Assembly: GCA_933207985.1 (NCBI GenBank)
Contig: OW240921.1
Location: forward strand, 113,433,334 to 113,497,333
Length of the DNA stretch: 64,000 nucleotides
Reading direction: 5' to 3'
From: Pelobates cultripes
Taxonomy: Eukaryota > Chordata > Amphibia > Anura > Pelobatidae
Notes under the pieces: generated by a model
Databases searched by the model: none
Told to the model about the DNA's origin: nothing
What the model saw: the letters and a program-made list of their open reading frames with translations, nothing else
Position numbers and translations under genes: made by a program
Shown here: piece after piece, positions 1-11,491 of the stretch
Layout: each line of letters starts with the position of its first letter
Position numbering within the stretch: position 1 is the stretch's first letter

Positions 1-534
1 TCCCTATTCTTTTCTTTTTCTTTAAATATTTTTTGGAATTTTGTCAATACTGTTCTCCATTGTTGTATGAGACATAGACAATCCATTTTTCATTTTTTCC
101 TCTTTTTTCCTTTTTTAGCTGAGTATTCTACTGATTTATAGCTACAGATATTCCTGTTCTTTTGATCATCTGTTACAGGTGAGCTACACAATAACCATAC
201 ATCAGTTAGATTTATTTAGAAAAAAATTTTACTATTTTTTCTGTTCCTTTTTTTCTTCAGGTTTTTACTCTAGATTCCTTGGTTTAAGACCTCTTTCCAG
301 CACTACCTACTCTTTACATACTACTTAATTGCCCTTGTTACTATTTGTATTTCATAATTATTAGTTGTTTAACTTTTATCTTCAATTGGAGATTTCCCTT
401 TAACTTTGTTACAACACAAAATGTATGTTATCAATAAAGTTGAATTGAATGCGTATGACGTAGCGACGTACGCTAACGTCAGAAGGCGGAAGTAGTAGCA
501 TGGAGTGGTCGCGGCGGATTTTTGCCGCCTAATG
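1..534. other. Intron 1 of unit A, left part; no gene seen
   Basis: AT-rich sequence with T-runs on the + strand. An AATAAA lies near 434 and is followed at about 450-535 by a CpG-rich patch containing several ACGTAG/ACGTAC-like words. That patch resembles in style, but is not clearly homologous to, the L1 5' UTR at 20050. The arrangement could be the 3' tail of one retroelement joined to the 5' region of another. Nothing here can be named with confidence. Confidence 0.4.
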
Positions 535-1274
535 AGGATGTTTAAATTGACAAATTTACCCTTTGGCAGGACGTAGAGGAACAGGGGCCATCGAAGGGAC
601 AGCAACGTCCCGAGCGCGCAGCCCATCTCAGCCGCCTATTTCAGCCCGATTACAGGATTGCCTACGAGTATGAGCCCAGGATAAGACCTGCCAGACGGAC
701 CGGATTCCATTGAATGGACGAGTGATTTCTTCTCTCATCGAGCTACAACACATTTTCACCCTGACTCTATTTACATCATCTACATGATCTACCATCCTCC
801 TACTGAATATACTATCAAGTTTTCATATTTTTGGTGAGATCCATCCATATACTTATGGATTATATGAATTATATAGTGCACTATATCTGGGACTATTAAT
901 AGGACTGGAATATATAAATTTTTTCTTTTTCTTTTCTTTTTTTCCCTTTTTTCCTTTTTTTTCTTTTTTCCATTTTTTCTTTTTCTTTTTTTTCATCATT
1001 CAGTATTTTTCTCTGGACATTTTATTTTTTCAGTTTTTGTATCAGTAACCAGTGTATATAGATATATAACTTATGAAATTCAGCACAGGGAGGTTTTTGT
1101 GTGTGTATATATGTAAATAATCTAGGTGTATATATGATTGGAATGAATTTCACTAAGATCTACTTGATTAACTTATGAATTACTATTATAATAAATATTT
1201 TTGCAATTCAATACAAGTTTAGACTTCACTACAACAATTTTTTTGAGTGCGGTATTCATATTTGTTTTTTGGAT
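535..1274 (+). mobile_element. Partial copy of the inverted-arm element seen at 52353-53527
   Basis: From about 572 this segment matches the loop and right arm of the 1175-bp element at 52353-53527. Shared landmarks are the GAACAGGGGCCATCGAAGGG block, the T-rich tract and the GAGTGCGGTATTCATATTTG end. Here only the loop and one arm are present, so it is a different, truncated insertion. Its right edge (TTTTTTGGAT, about 1274) abuts an old L1 fragment, so it landed within that L1. The left edge is unclear. A Penelope-like origin is possible but not shown. Confidence 0.6.
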
Positions 1275-1459
1275 CTATTGAATAAGTCAAACAGGCTATT
1301 ACTAATTTAGAAAAATTTTAAACTCCGGGTCCAGATTGATTTGGTAATTTATTTTATAAGTTATTTCTAGAACAAATTAGCCCCTACTTAACCAATACCT
1401 TTAACCATGTGGCTAAAAATAGGCTCTTTTTCAGTAGGGATTTTACCTATTCTAAAATA
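1275..1459 (+). pseudogene. Relic of L1 ORF2 (reverse transcriptase start)
   Basis: Matches 47332-47518 closely. It encodes the 'TPGPDGF' region that opens the L1 reverse transcriptase domain, with stops and a 16-bp deletion relative to the B copy. It then joins directly to sequence equivalent to 52254 in B, so unit A lacks the roughly 4.7 kb that B retains between these points. The join falls in 'TTCTAAAATATTGCC', with very short microhomology. This is the paralogue of the L1 at 45540-50055. Confidence 0.75.
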
Positions 1460-2043
1460 TTGCCCTGAACTTGAGAAGACTACCATAGGCATTGCTTCCT
1501 GACACTACCTTCTATTATCTTTGTTTGTTTAAGAAATACAAATGGATCCATTATGACTGCAGATTTAATAAATGAATGCTTTTTATAAAAAATAAATAAA
1601 TTTCCTTTGGTGCATAGGCTAATGAAATGTGCTATGTGTACGGCAAGGTAAAATGTATGAAAATTAGAAAATAACTCGCCTAAAATACAATCTGTATCTA
1701 GCCACATGTATGTACATGCATTATGTTAAGTATTCTGACAGTAAAATAATTAAATAGGGAACATACCCTGAGAAAATATGTTAGGTGTAAAACAACATTA
1801 TAGTATTAATGCTTCTAAAAAATGTGTTTTTAGAATTTAAAAAAAATTGTAAATTGAATGAAGTCTCAATTCAAAACAAAAGTTCTAAAGTTATATTAAA
1901 TATTTAATAGTAATCATTTTCGATACTCAAATATATTAACTTTCAGCTCTTTCAATCAAATCTAAGTGAAAAAACAGATTTAAAGTAATTTTGGACAAGT
2001 TTTACCTTTGTTTATGGTTTTATTTCCGGACTTTTCACTGCAG
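1459..2043 (+). other. Right end of an old PLE, then intron 1 of unit A up to exon 2
   Basis: 1459-1513 equals the right terminus of the B-unit element at 45018-52308. The right target-duplication copy (ATTATCTTTGTTTG, 1514-1527) follows, then intron sequence aligning with 53543-54030 in B. At 1542-1556 the sequence TGGATCCATTATGAC is uninterrupted. In B this word is duplicated around a 1175-bp insertion, so unit A preserves the empty site. Unit C shows the same intron sequence at 63480-64000. Confidence 0.7.
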
Positions 2044-2251
2044 GTCAAATTACAGGAGACTATTTGATTGATATTTCTTCTGGCTGTAACATTCACCATC
2101 TATTGCCCATGTTTGAGTTTTTCAAAGACATCACTATTTTAGAATTTAGTGATCTCTGTTTGAAGGATCTAGTGAAATGGAATCATAGGGAGTCAGAAAG
2201 CTATGACTGGACTCATGCCTTATCGATCATGAAAGAATTGCAAGGTTCAAG
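2044..2251 (+). CDS. NNMT/INMT-like methyltransferase, unit A, exon 2
   Basis: Internal coding exon of 208 nt, bounded by a CACTGCAG acceptor and an AAG|GTAAGG donor. It enters in phase 1 and leaves in phase 2, and joins exon 3 at 4928 in frame. The protein contains the S-adenosylmethionine-binding loop LIDISSGCNIHHLL, the counterpart of LIDIGSGP in NNMT. It then has ILEFSD, where family members usually have an aspartate (T-D-Y) that contacts the SAM ribose; here it is glutamate. The SYDWTHALS stretch matches the FDWSP region. Exon 1 is outside the window to the left. The fold and cofactor assignment are secure; the methyl acceptor cannot be told. NNMT, INMT and frog-specific relatives are all possible. 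Confidence 0.9.
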
Positions 2252-2307
2252 GTAAGGATCATGCTAACAGTCCTGTTTTTGCTGACTATAGAGGTATAGT
2301 TAATTAC

Positions 2308-3257
2308 TGTGACCGACCATCTGGCACCCCGACTGGGTACCTCTGCCAATTTATTCTTCTTAGCTGACGCTGAGAACCATAAGCACCGCACCAGACACTG
2401 TAAGCACCGTAGACCCCACAAACCAACACATCTTGGTTGGGATCTCGCCATCTCTTCCCACCCTGGACCAAACTCCTGGATCCCAGGACTCAGTGGGAAG
2501 GCCTCTCCTCCAAGAGAGTATATCTGTGAAGCTCTTACATGAGCTAGTAGTAATGGCAGTATAACAGGATCTCTTTGTGTAACAGTAGAACTCTGTGTTG
2601 AGGGTAGCGTAAGATTGAATTTTATTGGTGCCACACTGGACTTTTAAGACAATCCCCATGCAAGGGGTACGCCCACATGGACCTTGTTGGGGACTCCAGC
2701 ACAAAGACACAGACCAATAAGAACAGTGATTAAATACACAACACTCCCATAACAAACATACAATCCCTCCCCTCTGCCTGGGAGATAATTGAGTCAGATA
2801 CTGTTTCAATTCAAAAAACTCCAAGTAGAAAAAAACACATATTTTTAAAAAGTTCCAAAAGTACCCCCAAGCACATAGTATCCCCACATATGTTACATCC
2901 CCTGATAGCCCTGATCAGGCTCACCAAAATGTCCAAAAATCACCCAGATCAGTTCAGGAATTCAGGAATTTTATGGAAGTCATTTATTTGACCGACCGCA
3001 GGCATGGTCCCATAGCCGAAAGTAGTTCCATAGAATCATGGCTAAGTGCCGCTGGAGGACCGACCGGGAACCACAAGGTTTTCATGTCGAAAATAGTTCC
3101 AGGGCATTCAAGGCTAAGTCCCCCTGAAGTCTATTCACGGTTTTGGTCCATGCAAACAAGATGGCCGTAACCCCGTGTTCGAATGGCACTACGAATGGCT
3201 TCGGGAGTTCGAAGTGCCGCTTCGAAAATTCGAATTGTTCCTGTCTCAGCAGTCACA
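2308..3257 (-). mobile_element. 950-bp LTR-like sequence in intron 2 of unit A (probable solo LTR)
   Basis: The ends form a short inverted repeat, TGTGAC...GTCACA, as LTRs do (TG...CA). The interior reads like an LTR on the minus strand, with a possible AATAAA downstream of a GC-poor promoter-like stretch. No clean target duplication is visible (ATTAC on the left, AATAA on the right) and there is no internal coding region, so a solo LTR is the best reading. Unit B has the same 950-bp sequence at the same intron position, so the insertion predates the A-B duplication. Open frames within it look like chance. Confidence 0.55.
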
Positions 3258-4927
3258 AATAACATTTTCAACCACGGTTTAGTCACAGGGTAGGAGGATG
3301 GCAAGTATGCTCCTCCAAGGACCTGTGATGAGGTCCAATTCATCACAATTACTTTACTAAAACATAAGAAGTTATTGGGAATTAAAAGACAAACCTATCC
3401 ATGTAGTAGATCAGGGACAGAATTCAGGTCTTTTTGAATATTTATTAATGGTTTATATTCTCTGTCACATAGACATTCACATATCTCAAAAGAATGGATG
3501 GGTCTCTCTATACAGACATTGGTTCTTAATGTGTGATTAGTGAAATGTAATAAAACAATAAACAGTCCGCCGCTTCCCAAATGAAGAGTGCTGTTATTTT
3601 GATAACATTTTATTATCAATTTACAAAATAAGAATAAATAGATTATTTTCCGTGTGCATAGCCCTACTATACTTTAGGTAACAAAATCAGTAGCGTGATG
3701 CCTGAGCTTTGTAATCCTATTGAAGAGCCATTGTCTTCAGGGGAAATTTGTCCAGATGCTTTTTGCATCAGATGTTCATTAAGTTCATTAAGTGTGTTTA
3801 TTTTTACATACATGTTTATGTCTAATTGTTATGTTTAATTTTTGTAATATCAAATAATATTTTGGATATACTGTTATCAGTCTTTTTAATAGGATTGGAA
3901 AATTCAAACATTATTTTCTTCATGGATGATGCACCTCATCATGTATCCTTGATGACACTTTCCCACAGTATGCATGAGTGTATCACAGAGATCCTAAGCA
4001 ATAAAACACTCTTAAGTTAAATCACGGTGTGTATGAGTGTATCACAAAGCTCAACAGACATAAACCTGTGAGCAATGATCAGTATGTATGAGTGCACTAC
4101 AGAGCTCCATAGCAATACATTTCACAATCTCACCAAAACAAAACTCTCAGGAATAGTTTATCAGAGTAATGAAAACACACATTCTATGTGTGCAGAATAA
4201 GGGTGGGAAATAAAAAGCAAAAAAAAAGTTAAAATACATATATAAATTTAAAAGAATGTATCAGTAAAAAAATAACTAAGTGTTTTAGTAATCTCTCACA
4301 GGTGGTATAAATAAGTCTCAAATTAATCAAAACATCATAAATCAACTTCCCCATTTAGGCCATAGGATTAGATGTTTTTTACTTTATTGATCCAAAAGGT
4401 TTCTTTCATCCTATTACTCTTTCTTTAGCTTACCTGTGACAAAAAATGTGATATCCCCAAAAATGCAAGCTTTCTTAAGTAAAATATGAAGAGTATATTT
4501 ATGATTCTTAATTTAATCCGTAATATTATTAAGCAATAATACACCCCCTTACACCCACATATATAAATATGCAAATATATTTATAGTGTTATGCATTACT
4601 TGCACCCAGGTGGTAATCAAGGTCATCAATATAGGAAGAAATATTTTTACCTAACTATATACATAGACATGTTTTGAATATTTGTTTACATATACTGTAG
4701 CTCAGAAATATGACCATCAAATGAATCAATATGTTTATGGACAAACCAAACATTTGCACAAGTCTAATAGATATGGTGAACAATTTGGCAAGACTTATTT
4801 CCAAATAAGTAAAAACAAAATTGAGCTAATCAATGTTCCTTATAAACACATACTACAGATCACGTGTTATATGTGTCTCCATTGTATGTATGTATAAAAG
4901 TTTTAGCCCCCTGGTAATATTTTTCAG
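3258..4927 (+). other. Intron 2 of unit A; no gene seen
   Basis: AT-rich intron sequence aligning almost base for base with 55245-57405 in unit B. The exception is about 480 bp present only in B at 56695-57177. It contains short repeated GAGTGTATCACA-type words near 3970-4090. No coding exon or RNA gene was recognised. Confidence 0.6.
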
Positions 4928-5363
4928 CTTCAAGGGCAATGAAATGGAAAACGCTTTAAGAAGAAATATCTCACACATTCTAAAATGTGATTTCACCAAG
5001 GAAAATATTACAGATCCAGTCATTCTACCAAAAGCAGACTGCGTGGTCAGTTTTTTAGTTTTCCATCTGGTTTCTGAAGATCGAGACGATTACTGCCGGA
5101 ACCTGAAAAAAGTTTCATGCTTGCTAAAACTGGGTGGGCATCTACTGCTATTTGGATTTTTTAAGGGAACATATTGCACCATAGGTGGGAGCAAATATCA
5201 CATATTAACATCTGATAAAACGTCTGTAGAGGAGGCTCTGAGAGATGCAGGATTTGTTATCGAGCACCTGGAAGTGATAGAAAGCAAAATACGCAATGAT
5301 ACAACATATTGTGAACATATGTTTTTTATTAAGGCCTTAAAAGAGAGCAATGTAGTTGTTTAA
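4928..5363 (+). CDS. NNMT/INMT-like methyltransferase, unit A, exon 3 (terminal)
   Basis: Terminal exon opening after a TTTTTCAG acceptor. Joining to exon 2 creates an AGC codon across the junction and stays in frame to TAA at 5361-5363. It encodes the second half of the Rossmann-like fold. Visible landmarks are LKCDF (the LKCDV motif of NNMT/INMT, adenine-contact region), KADCVVS, the LLKLGGHLLLFG motif (family LLKPGG), and EEALRDAGFVIEHLEV, which matches the EAVKEAGYTIEWFEV segment. With a 151-nt exon 1 like that of unit B, the full protein would be about 264 residues, the usual family length. Relative to B most replacements fall within about 45 residues around the presumed acceptor pocket. 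The exon is intact and probably functional if exon 1 exists. Confidence 0.9.
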
Positions 5364-5411
5364 AATGGGACTTCACCTAATGTTCCATCTGAAAGGGAAT
5401 GCATACTTGAG

Positions 5412-5489
5412 AATAAATTCTCTCTTTTCAGAATGCATTATATAACTAACACACTAAATACATTTTTGTTAAAAAAATAACTTAATAAA
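5412..5489 (+). promoter_or_regulatory. Two candidate polyadenylation signals of unit A
   Basis: AATAAA occurs at 5412-5417 and again at 5484-5489, 49 and 121 nt after the stop codon. At the equivalent positions unit B reads AATAGA (about 57866) and AATATA (about 57932), so neither canonical signal is kept there. Which site is used is not shown by the sequence. Confidence 0.5.
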
Positions 5490-5730
5490 TTTAACTTCTT
5501 TAAATTTCTTAGTGCTTGCTACTGACAATTGCACCACGCACTAGTGGACAGACCCAGACTCTTTCAGCAAGAATATACTTATGAATCAGGATCTACATCT
5601 TTTATTCTATAGGATCTGCTCTTATCTCTTTCTGGGAATGAACATACACTCAGTACAAGATTTTGCACAACACAAATAACACTGACACATGTAGCCTGGA
5701 ACTCAATGTCCCAACTGCCTTAGTGAAAAC

Positions 5731-6250
5731 CATAACAGTGATAGACTGAATGTTGTTTTTTTTCGTTCTCACAGTTGTAAAAAAAAAAAAAAATTATGTT
5801 CTTTGGAACATTTATTTAGATTGTTAACATTCATGCGGAACTGTCAAAATCTACTATGTTGCTTATTGAATATATACTGTTATATAAATAAATAAATATA
5901 TTACTACTAATAATGATAATGTTTTAATTATTTAAATTATTACATAAATAACCAACACAAATGAAGCAAAATACAATTTAAAACAGTTTTTATTATTTTA
6001 TTTAAAATGTATTATGGTCTTCAACTTGATTTTATTTTATATTTTCTTCGTTTTACGAGAATGTACATGGAAATAGAAGCCAACAATATTGGAATATATG
6101 TTTATAGAATGTATGATGTTCAATACAGTTATTACTTAAAAACTATATGAAACAAATTAGGAATAAAATAGTGAATAAACAAGGAGAATACAACTAGCTT
6201 ATTTAAGTCAACATAAAACTTCTAGAAATTAAATTAAAGGGATGCAATTA
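5731..6250 (+). repeat. Direct repeat 1 of a unit-A 3'-flank module
   Basis: A roughly 520-bp AT-rich module that starts GTGAAAACCATAACAGTG and includes TTTTACGAGAATGTACATGG. It recurs at 8529-9051 and once in unit B at 59260-59766. Each copy ends at a TTAAAGGGACACTATA MITE. Unit A therefore had a local duplication with a period of about 2.8 kb. A third short piece (TTTTACGAGAATG..., 9193-9253) follows. No coding content. Confidence 0.7.
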
Positions 6251-6610
6251 AAGGGACACTATAATCATCAGAAAAACTATATCCTGTCCCTGCAGGATGT
6301 ATTCCTGTCCCTGCAGGATGTTTTTACATTGCAGCCTAGAAAAACCTCTAGTGACTGCTCCTCAGAGGACCACTAGAGGTGCTTCCTGGGTGTAGCTCAG
6401 ATGCTGAACTTTGATTCAGTGCATCTCTATTAGGGAATTGGTGATTGGCCAGGGCTGCGTTTTGCTCTGCCATTGTTCTGTCTTCTTAGCTAAGATTATT
6501 AGAAATGACGATCTCAGCCAATGCAATGCTTTACTAGCATTGTGGTTGGCTGAGATTCTCACTTCTGATGATGTTGTAAAGGACTGCGGAATAAGTAGGC
6601 AACATATAAA
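6249..6610 (+). mobile_element. TTAA-flanked MITE, copy 1
   Basis: Begins with TTAAAGGGACACTATAATCA, a terminus typical of abundant piggyBac-like MITEs in frogs. It has internal inverted words, such as TCCTGTCCCTGCAGGA duplicated twice and the CTCAGCCAATGCAATGC / GCATTGTGGTTGGCTGAG hairpin near 6510-6560. The expected mirror end (TATAGTGTCCCTTTAA) was not found, so the right part is lost. Related copies start at 9051 and 59766. Confidence 0.6.
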
Positions 6611-8528
6611 TGCAAACGTACACAAGAACTCACATTAATGTAAATACACGTAGACTCAAACTCACAAATAAATGCATATACACATACAGAGATTCCTATA
6701 TAAACATGTTCATATACACACTTACACTTCACATACATATAGCCTCATATACATAAAACCACATTCATATGTACCCTCAGACTTGCCACACACAAATTCA
6801 GATTCATGGCACACATGCACACACACACACACACACAAATAATTACTAATAACAAAGCTGCCCCTTTAAAGTGCCAAAAAACAACAAAAATGAAACCCAT
6901 TAAAAATGAAAAAAGTGAATAAAAACTATAAAAGGTGTGGTGTGTCATTTAGACAGAATAATGTATCACTGTGATAACGTTTGAAAGTGCAATGTGCAAT
7001 ATCATTTAAAGAACAATATCCTTATACAGTGAACTTTCCAAGTGCAAATGTACAGTATCCACAAAAATATTATGCAGTGTAAATATAAAGTGCGATTACA
7101 ATGTATGTAATAGCTGTGGTGTATCACCAAATTAATATATATATTACACAAGGTTCGTCTACATTAAAAGGTATTTATTAAAAGGCAACAACACAATACT
7201 ATAAATGTATCACAAACACACAGCCCAGACCGACGGAGCAACAACCCTTTTTAAATCTATCTATATAGTAATCCCCTTCACCATACATTTGATCTCACCC
7301 ATGGTTAGGCCTTCACATCTAGTAATGGCTCACTGCTGCAAGTTCAACATCATATTCACCAAGGAATAAAAGGAAGCAACAGAGTGTAACATGGTTCACC
7401 AAGATAGCACATGGCGTCTGCACATCTGCTCTGCAGCACAGGCAAGAAGGAACAGAGAGGAATGGAGATAGGGGGAAGTGGTTATCTCTTTCCTGATTTG
7501 TAAAGGTATTGAATTACCCAATTACCATTTCAAAGGGTTAAGCTTATCCCACTGTTAGAAAGGCACACATGAGCTTGGTCACATGATCCCTGGTCACCAT
7601 ATTAGTTTGATGACAGAATGTCACCACAATAGCCACATCCACACACTCTTCAGAATATACTTACAATATGTTACCAATCAGGTAAATATATTGGACAAAA
7701 GATCAGTGATGAATCATATATAGGGAGGGGGAATGAAAAAAAAATATAGTGTAATATTGCTTTACACACAGCAAGATAACATATGGATGAAAAACCACTC
7801 ACAAATACAGAGCAGTGAAGTCTGCTCAAACTGTAATCATTCTGAATGTGCTCTGATACAAGCAGGCATGAAGCAGTACTGCAAAGGTAAGATATTTATT
7901 AATCTTCAACAATTTAAAACTGCACACAGAGTAAGAGCGAAGCGGCACATGGAGTCAGAGACTTTATTCAGCTGGCAAAGGATCCAAGGACAGAGAGGGT
8001 GCCTTCACCAGAGGGATAAAGCTTGCAAGGGGGTTTACCAGAGTGGGTTCCAAACATTCATTTAAATTAGTGAGGAGAATCATGGTAAAGTTACATTATA
8101 TTAAAAACATTATTATGTTAAAAACATATGACAATTAAAGGGAGAGGTGAAAGGCAGAGGGTCTGACCAGTTGTGCTGCGAGGGGAGATTTCATTATGTC
8201 ATGACTAATGCTATGGCATCTCTGTTTGCTCAGGCGTTCCCCATTTGGGAATGTATGGGTAAGATCGACACAATGCCAGGTCAAAAGCCTGGAAAAACAC
8301 ACTGTCACCTTGCAGAGGTAGACTCCCTATGAACCAGGCAGTCCATAGCCCACCGGTCCCGGACAGCCAGCTCACCAGCTCATGCCACCTGAAAATTGGT
8401 TTCCATGAGATGTGATATGCAGATTATGACACTGGCAATTCTCCTTTGCTCCCTCACCAGCTGGCAGTGAACATGCTTCAGGAATATGGTGCGGGAATGG
8501 TGGCACGGGTGGAATGCTAAATAAGGTG
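6611..8528. other. Unit A 3' flank; no gene seen
   Basis: Contains a short (CA)n tract near 6814-6837 and two stretches (about 7140-7640 and 7860-8050) with retroelement-like 'TATTTATTAAAAGG' words. No recognisable protein or RNA gene. Scattered open frames up to 110 codons have no family signature. Part of this segment (8446-8520, CCCTCACCAGCTGG...) aligns with 60067-60150 in unit B. Confidence 0.45.
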
Positions 8529-9051
8529 AAAACCATAACAGTGATAGATTAAATGTTACTTTTTTCATTTTCACAGTTGTAGAAAAAAAACTAACATTTA
8601 TGTTCTTTGGAACATTTATTTAAATTGTTAGCGTTTGTGCAGGACTGTCAAAATCTACTATGTTGCTTGTTGAATATATACTGTTATATAAATAAAGAAA
8701 TATATTACTACTAATAATGATAATTTTTTAATCATTTAAATTGTTACATAAATAACCAACACAAATGAAGCCAAATTCAATTTAAAATAGTTTATATTAT
8801 TTTATTTAAAATTTATAAATGTCTTCAACGTGATTTTATTTTATACCTTCTTCGTTTTACGAGAATGTACATGGAAAAAGAAGCCAACAAATTGGTATAT
8901 ATGTTTATAGAATGTATGATGTTCAATTCAGTTATTACTTAAAAAATATATGAAACATATTAAGAATAAAATTGTGAATAAACAAGGAGAATAAAACTAG
9001 CTTATTTAGGTCAACATAAAAATTCTAGAAAATAAATTAAAGGGATGAAAT
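8529..9051 (+). repeat. Direct repeat 2 of the unit-A 3'-flank module
   Basis: Second copy of the module at 5731-6250, with small substitutions and indels. It is again followed by the TTAAAGGGACACTATA MITE. The B unit has one copy only, so the extra copy arose in A or was lost from B. Confidence 0.7.
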
Positions 9052-9190
9052 TAAAGGGACACTATAATCATCAGAAAAACTACAGCTTTATGTAGGTTTT
9101 CCGGTGTCTATATCCTGTCCCTGCAGGCTTTTTTCTGTAAACACTGCCTTTTCAGCTCATCAGAGGGCCATTAGAAGTTCTTCCTGGGGC
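9051..9190 (+). mobile_element. TTAA-flanked MITE, copy 2 (truncated)
   Basis: Starts TTAAAGGGACACTATAATCATC and includes the CCTGTCCCTGCAGGC and AACACTGCCTTTTCAG segments. It breaks off into the repeated TTTTACGAGAATG sequence near 9193. Same family as 6249 and 59766. Confidence 0.6.
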
Positions 9191-9257
9191 AGTTTTACGA
9201 GAATGTACATGGAAAAAGAAGCCAACAATATTGGAATATATGTTTATAGAATGCAGG

Positions 9258-9735
9258 TGATAGTAGTAGTTGTGACAGCAACCCTGATAGTGCAGGTGGA
9301 ACCAGATAAAAAGTGTGGCAACTGCATTGGCGGTGTGGGTGCTTGCACCTGGATGAGTGAGTTTGGCAACAGCAGCACCTGCAAGAAGGGGAAGGTGGGG
9401 CTAAATGGAGGATTAGTGGATGGTGGAACCTTTGATCAAATGTCCCTTGAGCTTTTTTCCAAGTCTTCTTCCTGTAGGAGCCACATGTAGTAGGTTTTGT
9501 GAGGCAGCACATCATACTCCCTCTGGGTGGTTGGAGACACAATGATTCTTTGTGGAGTAGGACCAGTAAAATATGTGAGATGGTCCATATCCTCAAATTT
9601 TCTCAACATCAAAAACGTATTCACATCTGGTCAGATATCGAATGACAGTAATTTTGTCCCTTCGGCAAACTTGGTCCTTGGCCCCCTTGATGTCCAATAT
9701 GTGCACATGCAAACACACAAGGGTTTATTCAGTAA
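9258..9735. other. Unidentified block shared by units A and B
   Basis: This block and 60156-60590 are paralogous. The minus strand carries an open stretch in A with unusually protein-like composition, including TYFTGPTPQRIIVSPTTQ and PHKTYYMWLLQEEDLE. In B the same frame is broken by stops and a deletion. I could not match it to a family. It may be a decayed processed pseudogene or an exon of an unrelated gene carried along with the duplication. Function unknown. Confidence 0.3.
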
Positions 9736-11491
9736 ATAGTTAAATTGCAAGGCCATTATTAAATATTTTTGGATACATTTTTGAAAATTATTTAATATTT
9801 ATGGAAAAACTTGTTCGTAAGTTAAAAGGCCATTAGTCCTGAATTTGTGCGAGGAGTTATGGCCCCTATTTAAACTCCTAGCCCCTACTCACCTCTGCCG
9901 TTCAAGCTGTTTGACTTCTCCCTAGCAATCAGCACTTCCGGTCCAAAGTTCCCACCCAAACATTTAAGCTTCCATCAGGAGTCCTGTCGCCAGCAGTTTC
10001 CTCTGCCTCTGACCTCTGTGCCTGCCACCCGGCTTCTCACCGGCCTCGGTACCCGGCTTCCGGTCATGAGACCGGCACATCCACGTAAGCATAACGTGGG
10101 AAATAGCGTTTGGCTATTTCCCACGTTCAGGCCTAAAAATTAGGGGATAGGCTCCCTTCACCTGTTTGTATACTTCTGCGGTTTGTGCGGCTAAACAGCC
10201 GACCGCAGGGTACACTCATTTTCGTTTTTCTTTTGTGTGGTCTAAACAGCCGACCGCAGGCATCACGTTTGCATACAGTTCTTTGCCATTCATTCATTTT
10301 TAGCCAAACACAATCTGTTTTACTGCTTAAATTCCCTTATCTATCACTATGTTAAATTGTTATACCGTTCGTTCATACGAACGAGCAGATCTCTCTCATC
10401 GTGCAGCCTTTTCACTTAATTTTCTGTCTGGTGTATAGCATGTTAATTTTAAACAGTATAAAGTCGAATCTGTACAAATTGACATGCAATGACTATGTTT
10501 AGAATTAAATAGGACATTTTTATCATATACACTACAAAATCCACTTAAAGGTTCTAACTGAGAAGAACACATCCTAGGGGATTCATACTAAATATCACTC
10601 TGCACTTTTTCAGGCAATTTAGTCTCATATATCACCATTAATTTCTTTACTTATCATGAGTGCATGACTAGTCTTTCTTTTAACTATGTTTCTTTCATAT
10701 ATTCTTGTATATATGTAGAATGCCTATAGGTTAAGCTCTCACGGTTCCTTTCTCGCCAGGCTCAGTAGTGACCATAAGCACGATCGCTCAGTCACTGTTT
10801 TTCCAATGCTTTATACTGGTTCCAAATACTTAGCCATGTGTATGATTTTAGGCTCATCTACATTTCCTTCAAGCAGACTTCAGGAAGTGTCATCCCAGTA
10901 TTACAGTATCAGGTATAAACCTCTACACGGACCACGTTGAAGACCCCTCACTACGATCTCAACAACAATCACCTCCTAACCAATGCCGCTCTGCTACTAC
11001 TATTTCTTAACTGTGCATCACTTGTTTGTTGTTTCTACATTTCATTACCTAGACCTGCGCCAATACCACAGTTTCGCCAAGTTTTTACGCTATCAACCAC
11101 CAACAGCCAACCTGGTATCCTATATTTCAGTACCAGGTATTGTTAATCTTACTCACTAAGATTATGATTCTCATAAAGGCCTCACTCAGCCTTCTTGTCA
11201 TTACATTACCTAATTGTGGTAACCCGGGGCTTGTCTCTAAATATGGACCAACGTTCAGGTCCCTCATCTTGCATGGATTCTTACATTACAGTATCACTGA
11301 TACACACCTCACACTCAGCCAAAATCATATGTAGAGCCTCTCACTGCCACTTGGCATTAGCAGGGCCTCACCTATCACTTGGTTTTAGTTAAGTTCTTCA
11401 CCTCTGCACTAGTTAGCAGGCCAGTTCTCCGAAGGTCTCGTTCCCCCTTCACACTACCCTACTTAATTTAAATCATTATTCCTTTTTCAGA

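Noticed and set aside
2227..2887. Overlapping open frames of 135-175 codons on the minus strand in intron 2 (also 54214-54877)
   Set aside because: Conserved between A and B only because the DNA is a recent duplicate. They lie in the LTR-like sequence and match no family.
6411..6638. Short open frames on both strands of the MITE
   Set aside because: Arise from the inverted repeats of the MITE; not conserved in its other copies.
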